Shown here in pieces: positions 9,544 to 17,938 of a stretch of DNA of 64,000 nt (its first letter is position 1; each line of letters starts with the position of its first letter). Origin of the DNA: Actinomycetota bacterium (GTDB lineage Bacteria > Actinomycetota > Actinomycetes > Streptosporangiales > Streptosporangiaceae); NCBI GenBank assembly GCA_027314515.1, contig DAHVAR010000073.1, positions 62,001-126,000 on the forward strand, given 5' to 3'. The position numbers and the translations under genes were made by a program. The notes below the pieces were generated by a model, which saw only the letters and a list, made by a program, of their open reading frames with translations, was not told the DNA's origin and did not search any database.

Positions 9544-9803
9544 TTAAAGGGCACGTTCGTTTTGTATGCAAGGGCGTGCGTGTGCTCGTGCCAGCAGGCC
9601 CGGCCACCGGCTAGTGGGCCTGTGCCGGAACCGCACTCGGACTCTGACGGTTCCGCGGGCCCCGGGGCCTGAGTGGGGGCGGTCGCCGGACTCCAGGGTT
9701 CCGGATCGCGCTGCAGCCATGAGCGTCAGTTCCTGGTACCATCCGGGCCCAGAGCAGTGGCGCTGCGCCGCTGGCCGGCGCGAGCTAGGCGAAGGCAGGA
9801 ACG
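9544..9803. other. Intergenic region without a recognisable gene
   Basis: Divergent spacer between the permease and sulfotransferase genes. It contains an AT-richer patch at about 9541-9572 that probably includes the permease promoter. Open frames here are short and match no family I recognise. Confidence 0.5.
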
Positions 9804-10120
9804 GTGACAATGAATGCACCCGCGCCCGCCCGAGAGGCTGCTGATAGCCCGATCATCGTCGTGGGCTCCGCGCATTGCGGCGTGCCTGTGCTGCGTCAAG
9901 CGCTCGTGGCTCAGCAGGGCGTTACCTGGATCGACGCGCCGGGCCTTGTTCACCTCGGCCATCAAGTTTCGAGGACATGGAGCAGGGTGGATGGTCGTCA
10001 AGGCAGAGTATCGGGGTTAGCGCGCGCAGCTATCAGCACGATGCTGCAGAGCATGATCGTCGGCCGCCTGGCGGCAGATGGTTGCCGGACATGGTCGGCA
10101 ACTACCGTGCCAGCGGAGCC

Positions 10121-10140
10121 TGTCAAACTGAATGAGACAT
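10121..10140 (+). repeat. IS3 left terminal inverted repeat
   Basis: TGTCAAACTGAATGAGACAT. It matches the other end (reverse complement of 11668-11688) over TGTCAAACT and TGAGACAT, with 3-4 unlike bases between. The orfB stop codon begins at its last base. Confidence 0.88.
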
Positions 10141-11174
10141 CAGGCGGCTGGGTTTGTTTGTGGCGCCTCCTGGGTTTCGATGGCCGCCCGGGGCTGGTTG
10201 ATCCAGACCTTGGCGGGCAGCCGGGGTGCTAGCGGGCGCTTGTGCTGGAAGCGGATCGGGCTGGCGGCGTAGGCCTGGTCGAGGACGTGCTGGCGGCGGG
10301 CCTGGATGGCCCAGGCGGTGCCGTCGTGGACGGAGGCCGGGGTGTGCAGGCCGATGCCGGAGTGCCGGTGCTCGTTGTTGTAGTAGTCGAAGAAAATGTC
10401 GCAGAAGTCGCGGGCCTGGCCGAGTGTTTCGAAGCTGCCGGGGAAGGCCGGGCAGTATTTGAGGGTCTTGAACTGCGCTTCTGAGTAGGGATTGTCATTC
10501 GATACGTGCGGCCGGGAGTGGCTGCGGCTGATCTTGAGGTCGGCCAGCAGGTCGGTGACTGTTTTGGAGGTCATCGAGGTGCCGTTGTCGGCGTGAATGC
10601 CGCCGGGGGCGGTACCGCCGTTGGCGGCGATGGCGTTGGTGATGAACTCCTTAGCCAGGTCACCGTTCTCGGTGGCGTGCACTTCCTGCCAGATGGCCTT
10701 GCGGGAGAAGATGTCCAGCATCACGTACAGGTCGAACCAGATGCCCCGCCACGGGCCTTTCAGCTTGGTGATATCCCACGACCATACTTGCGACGGGCCG
10801 GTGGCCACCAGCTCGGGCCGCACCCTCGGCGGGTGGGCGGCCTGGGCCCGCCGTTCCCGTACCTGCCCCTCGGCGCGCAGCACCCGGTACATGGTGGACA
10901 CGCTGGCCAGGTAGGTGCCCTCATCCAGCAGGATGGCCCAGGCCTGGGCCGGGGACTTGTCGGCGAACCGCTGGCTGTCAAGCACCGCCAGCAGCTGCTC
11001 TCGCTCCGCAACGGACAGGGCCGCGGGATGTGCCGCGCGGGAAGCCGGCGGCCTTTCCGGCTCCGGCACCGGATTGCGCTGCCGGTAGAGCGTGGCCCTC
11101 GGCTTGCCGAGCAGCCGGCACGCAATTGTCACCGAGGTGAGGGGTTCCAGCTCGGCGACCGCCTGGTCGATCAC
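10140..11174 (-). CDS. IS3-family transposase OrfB (DD35E integrase core)
   Basis: 344 residues. The N-terminal half contains an HTH_21-like region (YRVLRAEGQVRERR). The rve integrase core has all three catalytic residues: Asp in WSWDITKLKG, Asp in IHADNGTSM, and Glu in NPYSEAQFKTLKY. There are 35 residues between the second Asp and the Glu. It cuts and joins the element's ends. The GTG start at 11174 overlaps the orfA stop in GTGA, which suggests coupling rather than the classical -1 frameshift of many IS3 elements. Confidence 0.93.
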   Translation of the reverse strand: MIDQAVAELEPLTSVTIACRLLGKPRATLYRQRNPVPEPERPPASRAAHPAALSVAEREQLLAVLDSQRFADKSPAQAWAILLDEGTYLASVSTMYRVLRAEGQVRERRAQAAHPPRVRPELVATGPSQVWSWDITKLKGPWRGIWFDLYVMLDIFSRKAIWQEVHATENGDLAKEFITNAIAANGGTAPGGIHADNGTSMTSKTVTDLLADLKISRSHSRPHVSNDNPYSEAQFKTLKYCPAFPGSFETLGQARDFCDIFFDYYNNEHRHSGIGLHTPASVHDGTAWAIQARRQHVLDQAYAASPIRFQHKRPLAPRLPAKVWINQPRAAIETQEAPQTNPAA

Positions 11175-11602
11175 TTGCCCGGCCTCGTGCCGTAGTCCGC
11201 GCTCTCGGAGAGCAATTCCAAGAGCGCGTGTGCTTTTCCCACCACTTCCAGCGCCGCTTTGGTCCGGGCCAGTTCCGTGGCGAGTTTCTCGTTCTCCTTC
11301 CGCAGCCGCTCGTTCTCCACCTCCGCCTTGCTGCGCGACGGCCGCCCGGCCGGCTTTTCCGCCAGTGCTGTCAGCGCGCCCTTATCCCGCGCCGCCCGCC
11401 AGTACTCGATATGGGAGTGATACAGCCCCTCCCGGCGCAGCAGCGCGCCGCGCTCGGCCGGATCCTCCAGCTGCTCATACCGCTGGAGGATCTTCACCTT
11501 GTAGGCCGCAGTGAAAGTCCGCCGCTTCGGCTGGCCCGCCCGCGGGCCCCGCCTGGAGGTCACCCGCCCATCCTCGCGCGTCGCGGAGGCCATGTCTGCC
11601 AT
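11171..11602 (-). CDS. IS3-family transposase OrfA (HTH, leucine zipper)
   Basis: About 143 residues. A helix-turn-helix region (RTFTAAYKVKILQRYEQL, then LLRREGLYHSHIEYWRAAR) is followed by a coiled coil (VENERLRKENEKLATELARTK). This is the normal build of IS3 OrfA, which binds the element ends. ATG 11602 is used; a TTG at 11614 would add four residues and overlaps a TTGACA sequence. Confidence 0.9.
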   Translation of the reverse strand: MADMASATREDGRVTSRRGPRAGQPKRRTFTAAYKVKILQRYEQLEDPAERGALLRREGLYHSHIEYWRAARDKGALTALAEKPAGRPSRSKAEVENERLRKENEKLATELARTKAALEVVGKAHALLELLSESADYGTRPGK

Positions 11603-11667
11603 GGTCAGTGTCAATGTCTCGTGGGTCCCGTCTCGCCCTGCTCGCTACAGAGGTTTACCTCAGCCTC

Positions 11668-11688
11668 ATGTCTCACGGGAGTTTGACA
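11668..11688 (-). repeat. IS3 right terminal inverted repeat
   Basis: Read on the minus strand it is TGTCAAACTCCCGTGAGACAT, the partner of the left repeat at 10121-10140. The sulfotransferase frame resumes directly after it (GAG at 11689). Confidence 0.88.
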
Positions 11689-12239
11689 GAGAGGGCAGCG
11701 CCTCGCGCGGGCCTGGACTTCTTCGCGCGCACGTTCCCGTCCGCGAAATTCATCTGCCTGCATAGGCGCTGCGATGCGGTGATCAGGACTGTTCTTGCCG
11801 CACATCCGTGGGGGATCGTCGGGGACGGGACCGCGTTTCACAGCTTCGTCATGATGCATCCCTGGAGCCTGCCCGCAGCGGTGGCTGAGTACTGGGCTGC
11901 GCAGACCAAGGTGCTCAGCGACTTCGAGACTGACCATCCGGACAGAAGCCTGCGCGTGCGCTACGAAGACATGCTGACCTGCCCGGACGAGACTTCATCG
12001 CGGCTCGTCGGCTTCACCGGTTTGACATTGCGGATTGGCAGCAACGAGGCCACAGGGCCAACTGGCCGCGCTGTCGGCTCTGCCGGCGATACACTCCCGG
12101 CACCAAAACGTATCCCGCTAGAACTCGTAAGCCGGGTGAATACTTTGATGACGGTCTTGGGATACCCGACGCTCGAATCGGCGACGCAGTAGGCATGTCA
12201 AGACTCGGCGAGCTGCTGCAGGGAACCGGAGGATACGAC

Positions 12240-13490
12240 GTGGACGGCGCGAGCGAGCAGTCATTCGTGCAGTACTCACCTGCCCGCAGGGTCCGTCGGA
12301 TTATCTACTTCGCGCTCGGCGCAGCCTGCTTAGCGATAGCTAGCGGACTGATCGGAGTTTCGCTCGTCAAATCCCCTGCGCAGGTAGCGGCGGAGACGGC
12401 GCCGCCCACGCCAACCCTAATCACCGCGCCGGTAGTACACCAGGTGCTATCGGAAAGCGTCGTTATGCGGGGCACTCTCGCAGTTGGCAGATCACTGTCG
12501 TTTGCCCCGTCATCCGTCGCTTCGACGGCCGCCAATGCAGGTGGTGGCGGGATGGTGGTCACGGCGGTGAATGTCAGAAGCGGCGAGCGGATTCGCTCCG
12601 GCCAGGTCGTGGCAGAGGTTTCGGACCGTCCCGTATTCGTATTGCAGGGAAATCTTCCGCTCTGGCGCAACCTAATGCCAGGCGAGTCAGGTAAAGATGT
12701 CGCAGAGTTGCAGACGGCGCTGGCGGATCTCGGCTACTCCTCGGGTACCGATTCATATGGCTTCTTCGGAGCCGGGACTGAAGCCGCCGTGCGGGGGTTC
12801 TACCAGGGCATCGGATATGCTCCAGCGATAGAACCTCCGAGCAGCGTCAGTACCGCGACAGTGGGCGGCACCAGGGCGGGCACCAGGGCCGGGAAGACGT
12901 CGACAGCGAACCCGCCGGCAATAGTTCCGATGTCTGAGGCGTGGTTCGTTCCGTCACTTCCCGCTGAAGTTCTCTCCGTGCCGGCATACGTGGGAGAAGT
13001 GTCTGCGGCATCGCTGATGACCATCGCCGAGGGGTCGCTGCGGCTGACCGGCCAGTTGGATCCCTCCGAGGAATCTCTGGTAAAGGTCGGCCTGCATGTA
13101 TCGGTCTACTCGGACGTCACGGGGTATACCGGCACTGGCAAGATCTCTTCGATCGGCAGTCAGATCGTGCCCTCGGGACCTAACGGCGGCGCGTACGTGC
13201 CCATCTATATCAGGCCGCGTACCTTGTGGCCGACGTCACTGAACGGACAGAACGTGCAGATCACGATTACCGCGGTCACGACAGGACGGCCGGTGCTCGC
13301 AGTGCCTGTCGCCGCGGTTTCTTATGGCGCCTCCGGGCTGGCACAGGTGACTGTCAGGGGACCTGGCGGCGTGGAGAGAAGGGTTGCGGTGCGAACAGGC
13401 GTCTCGGCTGGCGGCTATGTCGAGATCACCGCTCTCGACGGCGGGGAGCGCGCGCTAGCCGCGGGAACGCAGGTCGTGGTGGGGCAGTGA
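12240..13490 (+). CDS. Membrane-fusion-type adaptor with peptidoglycan-binding domain
   Basis: About 416 residues. A transmembrane anchor lies at about residues 19-43 and is followed by an HlyD/MacA-like barrel region. A PG_binding_1-like domain (GESGKDVAELQTALADLGY ... GTEAAVRGFY) is inserted, then beta-rich C-terminal domains. Such proteins link an ABC exporter to the cell wall. GTG 12240 has GGAGG seven bases upstream and is preferred; ATG 12195 would add 15 residues directly after the sulfotransferase stop. It overlaps the ATPase gene in GTGA. Confidence 0.85.
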   Translation: MDGASEQSFVQYSPARRVRRIIYFALGAACLAIASGLIGVSLVKSPAQVAAETAPPTPTLITAPVVHQVLSESVVMRGTLAVGRSLSFAPSSVASTAANAGGGGMVVTAVNVRSGERIRSGQVVAEVSDRPVFVLQGNLPLWRNLMPGESGKDVAELQTALADLGYSSGTDSYGFFGAGTEAAVRGFYQGIGYAPAIEPPSSVSTATVGGTRAGTRAGKTSTANPPAIVPMSEAWFVPSLPAEVLSVPAYVGEVSAASLMTIAEGSLRLTGQLDPSEESLVKVGLHVSVYSDVTGYTGTGKISSIGSQIVPSGPNGGAYVPIYIRPRTLWPTSLNGQNVQITITAVTTGRPVLAVPVAAVSYGASGLAQVTVRGPGGVERRVAVRTGVSAGGYVEITALDGGERALAAGTQVVVGQ

Positions 13491-14251
13491 GGTTCAGGCG
13501 GGCGCAGCCTGGGACCGGGACGCTCACTACGGATGTCCCGGTGATCAGGATGTGTGGCGTCGGTCGCACCTACCCTGGGCCTCCGCCGGTCCATGCGTTA
13601 CGCGACGTCGACCTGGAGATCGAGCCTGGTGCTTATGTAGCGATCACCGGGCCGTCCGGAGCGGGGAAGTCCACACTGCTGAACCTGCTCGGCTTGCTGG
13701 ACAGGCCTAGCAACGGCACTTGCGAGCTGGACGGCATCGACGTATCGCGTCTGCCGGAGCGGGATCGATCGGGATTGCGCGGTGCACGCATTGGCTTCGT
13801 TTTCCAGAGCTTCCACCTGCTCCCGCACCGGACGGCCCTGGAGAACGTCATGCTTGCCGAGATATACAACCATCGACCGCACGCAGCCAGAGCCGACGCT
13901 GCGGCCATGGCCCTGATCCGGGTTGGTCTAGCGCACCGGATCCATGCGCTGCCGAGAACCCTCTCCGGCGGCGAGCGTCAGAGGGTCGCCATAGCTCGCG
14001 CTGTCGTGAATATGCCCAGGTTGCTACTGTGTGACGAACCTACCGGCAACTTGGACTCCGTCTCGACTGCGACGCTTCTCGACCTGCTTGGCTCGTTGAA
14101 CGATCTGGGTCTGACGGTCATCGTCATCACGCATGACCCCTCGGTGGCAGCGCGCGCCCGTCGTACTATCTCGATGCTGGACGGCCGAGTCGTCAGCGAC
14201 AGCCAGGTGGCCCCCGACCACCCGCATAACTGTACCGGCGCGCACCGGTGA
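13487..14251 (+). CDS. ABC exporter ATPase (MacB/LolD-like)
   Basis: About 254 residues. Walker A is GPSGAGKST, the signature is LSGGERQRVAIARA, Walker B is LLLCDEPTGNLD and the H-loop is VITHD. The DEPTGNLD form is typical of the MacB/LolD/FtsE group. The protein would power the FtsX-type permease encoded next. GTG 13487 lies in the GTGA overlap with the adaptor stop; the longer frame upstream is antisense-like extension. The stop overlaps the permease start in the same way, so all three genes are probably translated together. Confidence 0.93.
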   Translation: MRFRRAQPGTGTLTTDVPVIRMCGVGRTYPGPPPVHALRDVDLEIEPGAYVAITGPSGAGKSTLLNLLGLLDRPSNGTCELDGIDVSRLPERDRSGLRGARIGFVFQSFHLLPHRTALENVMLAEIYNHRPHAARADAAAMALIRVGLAHRIHALPRTLSGGERQRVAIARAVVNMPRLLLCDEPTGNLDSVSTATLLDLLGSLNDLGLTVIVITHDPSVAARARRTISMLDGRVVSDSQVAPDHPHNCTGAHR

Positions 14252-15507
14252 GAGGCGGCCGGACAGTCGCCGACCAGTCCAGTTACTGCTTGCGCGATCT
14301 CGCCACCGAGTCCCTTGCCGGCCTCGCCCAGCGGCCCGGCCGCTCAGTGCTGACGCTGCTAGGGACGGTTCTTGGCACTGGGGCATTCGTCGCTGTTCTA
14401 GGTCTGGCGGCGACGGCGAACGGTCAGATCGGCAAGCAATTCTCGCTGCTCAGCGCGACTACCGTGACAGTGAACGACGTCGGCGTACCGCAGTCCTCAG
14501 CTAATGAGGGCGGTAATGCTTACCTCGATGACTTCCCTGCAGACGCTGATATGCGGGTCGACAGGCTGAACGGCGTGATGCAAGCAGGTGTATGGTGGCG
14601 GGTCCAGCTGAACGAATCTGTCATCAGCACATCGCCGTATGCAATCGCCGGCAGCCAGAACGACAACGGCGGGTTGCCAGTTTACGCGGCGTCTGCCGGG
14701 GCCCTGCGTGCGATGCGGCCAGCTGTCACGACCGGCGAACTATTCGGAAGCTTCGACGTGCGCAATGCCGAGCCGGTCGTCGTTCTCGGCGCCGCAGCCG
14801 CGAGTCAGCTGGGGATCAGTAACCTTACCGCCGAGCCAGTTGTGTTCATCAATGGTCTGAGCTTCACAGTTGTCGGCATTATTTCTAATGCGCAGCGAGT
14901 AACCGAGGCTCTATCAGGGCTTATCGTGCCGACTACGACCGCTGAGAACTACTTCGGACTACCCCAATCCATTGACCCGCCGCAGATGGTCATATGGACC
15001 AGGATCGGGGCAGCGGATCAGGTCGCCGCCGAGGCTCCGATTGCGCTGCGCCCAGACGATCCTCATGTCTTTCAGGCGGTCGCCCCTCCGGACAGGTGGT
15101 CTATCCAGGGCAAGGTGGATGCGGCACTGGAGGAACTGTTCCTCTCCCTGGCGGGACTGTCGCTGTTCATCGGCGCCGTTGGCATCGCGAACACGACCCT
15201 GATTGCCGTCCTGGAGCGGACCGGAGAGATTGGCCTCAGGCGGAGCCTCGGCGCCCGACCGGGACACATCACCGCACAGGTGCTCTGTGAGTCCGGCACG
15301 CTCGGCCTTCTCGGCGGGCTTATTGGCGCCAGCCTTGCGGTGCTGCTCGTCATTGCGGTCGCTCTGGCAAAGCAGTGGACGGCCATCCTCGACCCTGCCG
15401 CGGCGCTTTTCGCACCACTGGTCGGTGCGGTTCTGGGCGTTCTGGCCGGGCTATACCCGGCGGTTCGCGCGTCACGCATTGAGCCGCTGGAAGCGCTGCG
15501 TAGTTAG
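14248..15507 (+). CDS. FtsX/MacB-type ABC permease
   Basis: 419 residues. There is one N-terminal helix (about 32-55), a large extracytoplasmic domain (about 60-280) and three C-terminal helices with the FtsX core (GLSLFIGAVGIANTTLIAVLERTGEIGLRRSLGA). This is the MacB topology. It forms the transmembrane part of the exporter with the adaptor and ATPase encoded upstream. The cargo is unknown. Confidence 0.92.
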   Translation: MRGGRTVADQSSYCLRDLATESLAGLAQRPGRSVLTLLGTVLGTGAFVAVLGLAATANGQIGKQFSLLSATTVTVNDVGVPQSSANEGGNAYLDDFPADADMRVDRLNGVMQAGVWWRVQLNESVISTSPYAIAGSQNDNGGLPVYAASAGALRAMRPAVTTGELFGSFDVRNAEPVVVLGAAAASQLGISNLTAEPVVFINGLSFTVVGIISNAQRVTEALSGLIVPTTTAENYFGLPQSIDPPQMVIWTRIGAADQVAAEAPIALRPDDPHVFQAVAPPDRWSIQGKVDAALEELFLSLAGLSLFIGAVGIANTTLIAVLERTGEIGLRRSLGARPGHITAQVLCESGTLGLLGGLIGASLAVLLVIAVALAKQWTAILDPAAALFAPLVGAVLGVLAGLYPAVRASRIEPLEALRS

Positions 15508-15561
15508 GCTGGCGATCCAAGCCCTTTCAAGACGTTTCTTCTAAGTGCAGAGGAGTTATTG

Positions 15562-16464
15562 GTGAAGGCCACCTTCAGGAGCGTCGCGACGGTGGCGGCG
15601 GCGCTGTTGCTGACGGCGTGCAGTGCGGGCGTTGCCCGGAGCACCGGAGCCGCCAGTCAGCCGAGCACGCCGCACGACCGTCTGACCCTCGCGCTTGGCG
15701 ACACTAGCAATTCCTTGGTCCTTCCCCTCACGCCCTACTTCCCGTCACAAGAGCAGCTGGCCAACCTGTTGAATGCCCAGGATGTGCTTTTGTCGCGCTG
15801 CATGCAAAAGACAGGATTTAACTATCCCGTTGTCGTGAACGAACCAGAGACCTTCGGCGGCGATCCGGGAAACGGGCAGTTCTACGACTTCGGTGTCACA
15901 AGTTCGAGTTTCGCGAAGGTATATGGGTATCACAACACCACGACGCAAACGCCTATGCATACGGTCTCCGGGGCCCCGGCTCCGAAGCTTTCGCAGTTGC
16001 CAGCTGCCGAATTGACAGAACTGGTGAGCTGCCGCGACGCGGTTTCTAAGGAGGCAGGCAGCCACCTTCAGTATCTGAGTCTCGTTCAGCAACTGGGTGT
16101 GCAAGCCTGGAATCAGGCGAAGACCAATCCCAAGGTCGTGGCCGGCTTCAGGCGCTGGTCAGCATGCATGGCGGCAAGTGGCTATGACTATGCGAACCCG
16201 CTGCAGGCGCTTGCTGGCGCTCCGGGTGATTCCCAGAAGGCGACACAGTGGCAGACCGCCACTCCTTCGCAGCAGGAGATCCAGACGGCCGTTACAGATG
16301 TCCGGTGCAAGGACAAGACAAGCTTGCTGAAGTTGTGGATCGGGACACTGGCTATGTTCCAGAACGAGCTCGTGCAGAAGGACCTCCCGCAGTTGCAGGC
16401 AGGCATTGCTGACTTCCAGCAGACATTGCGACGGGAGGAGGGGCTTGAGGCGCAGCCCTCATGA
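15562..16464 (+). CDS. Secreted lipoprotein of unknown function
   Basis: About 300 residues. A signal peptide ends in a lipobox (LLLTAC) with the acylated Cys at about residue 20. The mature part has paired cysteines and motifs such as CMQKTGFNYPV and WSACMAASGYDY, seen in uncharacterised actinobacterial lipoproteins. GTG 15562 has AGGAG six bases upstream. It lies 54 bp after the permease and probably belongs to the same transcript, perhaps as an accessory exporter component. Confidence 0.75.
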   Translation: MKATFRSVATVAAALLLTACSAGVARSTGAASQPSTPHDRLTLALGDTSNSLVLPLTPYFPSQEQLANLLNAQDVLLSRCMQKTGFNYPVVVNEPETFGGDPGNGQFYDFGVTSSSFAKVYGYHNTTTQTPMHTVSGAPAPKLSQLPAAELTELVSCRDAVSKEAGSHLQYLSLVQQLGVQAWNQAKTNPKVVAGFRRWSACMAASGYDYANPLQALAGAPGDSQKATQWQTATPSQQEIQTAVTDVRCKDKTSLLKLWIGTLAMFQNELVQKDLPQLQAGIADFQQTLRREEGLEAQPS

Positions 16465-16579
16465 GGCAGGCGGCAGCCGCATCCTTTGGATAAGGCGGCT
16501 CGGGGTTAGCGGGCGCCGGGCGCGCGCGGTTTCGTCAGTCGGCGTGGCTGGCCCAGGGAGGGCACCCGCTGCTGGATAT

Positions 16580-16617
16580 GCGCTCATGAGCGCGGGCGTA
16601 GGCTCGCGCTCATGAGC
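16580..16617. repeat. Palindrome and repeated CGCTCATGAGC
   Basis: A 14-bp perfect palindrome GCGCTCATGAGCGC (16580-16593) is followed by a second CGCTCATGAGC (16607-16617) 26 bp on. The second copy contains the start codon of the SnoaL-like gene. Paired palindromes across a start site could be an operator. No regulator gene is adjacent. Confidence 0.5.
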
Positions 16618-17010
16618 CGTGGATCGCTTGCCGTCGTCGAGGAATGGCTTGCCGCCGTGAATCGTAGTGACGGACAGCGGGTGATCGAGTTGCCGGCTGA
16701 TGACGTCGAGATCATCGGCCCTCGCGGGACGGCACGCAGCCGCTGCGTCCTGACCGATTGACTCGCCCGCGCCGGGTTTACAGCCGACGACCTGCGCTGG
16801 TTCTGCGGCTCCGGCGGCAGGCTGGTGGTCGAGCAAGAGGCACGCTGGTACGACGCGCAGAGCGGCGTCGTGCAGGGTCAGGCTCGCGTTGCGTCCCAGT
16901 TCGTCGCCCGCGGCGGAGCGATTAGCTTCTACCAGCGTCACGAGAGCCTGGGTCACGCACTACTGGCGGCGGGGCTTGACCCTGCCGCGGAGGTAACGTC
17001 CCGCTCGTGA
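16612..17010 (+). pseudogene. SnoaL/NTF2-like protein with internal TGA
   Basis: Starting at ATG 16612 the frame reads MSRGSLAVVEEWLAAVNRSDGQ and continues to GTARSRCVLTD, then TGA (16759-16761). It resumes as LARAGFTADDLRWFCGSGG and VVEQEARWYDAQSG to a stop at 17010. The whole has the length (133 codons) and pattern of a small SnoaL/NTF2-like protein. By family resemblance I expect Trp (TGG) at the TGA. A point nonsense mutation, a base-call error or readthrough could explain it; no other codon in the gene is damaged. Confidence 0.7.
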
Positions 17011-17127
17011 GTCCCGGTTGCTCTTCGCCGCCATTGATCTCAGACCGCGGGATAGACGGAACGATCTCAGCCAGCCTGGTTCACTTGGGGAACGCCGTCG
17101 TCGCGCCCTCGCCGGGACACCGCCCGC

Positions 17128-17700
17128 GTGATCCTGGCCAGCCCCGATGACCGCGTGCCGCTGTTCAGGTACCTTCTGTTGGTCCCGTGGGCGCGAGAAG
17201 GATGGCTGACGCCGGGCGGCGCCTTCGACCCTGGTGAGACCCCAGGGCAAGCCGCTGCACGCGAACTGGCCGAAGAGACCGGTCACCTGATCTCGGTGAC
17301 CGGAATGGGGCCTGCGGTCGCGGTCAATTCGGGCCGATGGCAAGACGCGCACGGGACCACGATCGCCACTACAAACTGGTATTTCTTCGCCTGCGCGGCT
17401 AACTCTGACATCGACCTGTCCGGCCAGGGCGACAGCGAGCGCAGCGGCCTCCTCGGTCACCGCTGGTGGACGGTCAGCCAACTCCGCGCAACCGCGGACC
17501 TAGTGCTTCCCGCCGGGCTAGCCGGGCTCATAGGGCGACTGCTGATCGATGACAAGCGCGTCGTCCCGTACTCGGCGCCGACCGGGATGCTGCTGTCGAG
17601 GTATCTGGCCCGCCGTTCGGCGATCAGCCGGGCTCGGGGACCGCTGCTTCTGTCGGAGTCCCGGCGCAACCATGCTGAGCCGCTGAGCATGTGGACCTAG
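17128..17700 (+). CDS. Nudix hydrolase joined to a recombinase fragment
   Basis: About 190 residues. The Nudix box is recognisable (GGAFDPGETPGQAAARELAEETGH), so the first 140 residues would hydrolyse a nucleoside-diphosphate-linked substrate. From about residue 140 (DKRVVPYSAPTGMLLSRYLARR) the sequence becomes that of a tyrosine recombinase and ends at TAG 17698-17700. Nudix-like sequence also extends 5' of GTG 17128 (RRDTAR) with no start codon in frame, so the gene is probably truncated at both ends. The fold could be intact, but I expect it is non-functional. Confidence 0.6.
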   Translation: MILASPDDRVPLFRYLLLVPWAREGWLTPGGAFDPGETPGQAAARELAEETGHLISVTGMGPAVAVNSGRWQDAHGTTIATTNWYFFACAANSDIDLSGQGDSERSGLLGHRWWTVSQLRATADLVLPAGLAGLIGRLLIDDKRVVPYSAPTGMLLSRYLARRSAISRARGPLLLSESRRNHAEPLSMWT

Positions 17701-17938
17701 TCGAAGGTGGTGCGCCGGATCGCGTTGGCTGCCGGGGTGCCGCAGTTCTCGACGCACACGACCCGTCACCTCTGTCTGACCGATCTGGCCCGCATGGGCT
17801 GGGAACTGCATGCCATAGCCACCTTTGCCGGCCATCGCAGCACCGACTCGACGCTGGCCTATATCCACCTGTCCGGGCGAGATCTGGCCGACAAGCTCGC
17901 GCGTGGCATGGATCAGATCCACGCCTGGCGGGTGCAGA
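17545..17938 (+). pseudogene. Tyrosine recombinase C-terminal fragment with internal TAG
   Basis: In the same frame as the Nudix gene, the recombinase sequence crosses TAG 17698-17700 (SMWT-stop-SKVVRRIAL) and continues through THTTRHLCLTDLARMGW, FAGHRSTDS and LAYIHLSGRDL. HxxR, the second His and the Tyr nucleophile are all visible. The N-terminal domain is missing. The family has Trp-like residues at this point, so TGG to TAG is likely. After about 17938 the frame is lost. Confidence 0.7.

Larger units (their letters stand above)
10121..11688 (-). mobile_element. IS3-family insertion sequence, 1568 bp, complete-looking
   Basis: Both ends begin 5'-TG and carry matching terminal inverted repeats (10121-10140 and 11668-11688). 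Two overlapping genes, orfA and orfB, fill the interior on the minus strand. OrfB keeps a full DD35E catalytic triad, so the element may still be active. The five flanking bases are GAGCC (left) and GAGAG (right), which share only GAG, so no clean target duplication is seen. Confidence 0.9.
9810..12192 (+). pseudogene. Sulfotransferase-family gene interrupted by an IS3 element
   Basis: The 5' part (ATG 9810 to about 10120, MNAPAPAREAADSPIIVVGS) has the start of a PAPS-dependent sulfotransferase fold. The 3' part (about 11689-12192, LDFFARTFPSAKFICLHRRC then RVRYEDMLTCPDE) has the 3'-phosphate-binding region and the C-terminus. The two halves flank the IS3 element and read as one protein of about 270 residues once it is removed. 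I prefer ATG 9810 to GTG 9804 because of the spacing to an AGGA box. The original substrate is unknown. The exporter genes follow within 50 bp, so the enzyme may once have modified their cargo (inference). Confidence 0.8.

Noticed and set aside
9566-9844. 92-residue open frame before the sulfotransferase
   Set aside because: It overlaps the sulfotransferase start, has no family match and an Arg/Pro-rich composition.
10116-11693. Perfect target-site duplication of the IS3 element
   Set aside because: The flanks GAGCC and GAGAG agree at only three of five bases, so a duplication cannot be claimed.
16759-16761. Selenocysteine at the in-frame TGA
   Set aside because: The family expects Trp at this place, not Cys, and I see no SECIS-like hairpin directly after the codon.
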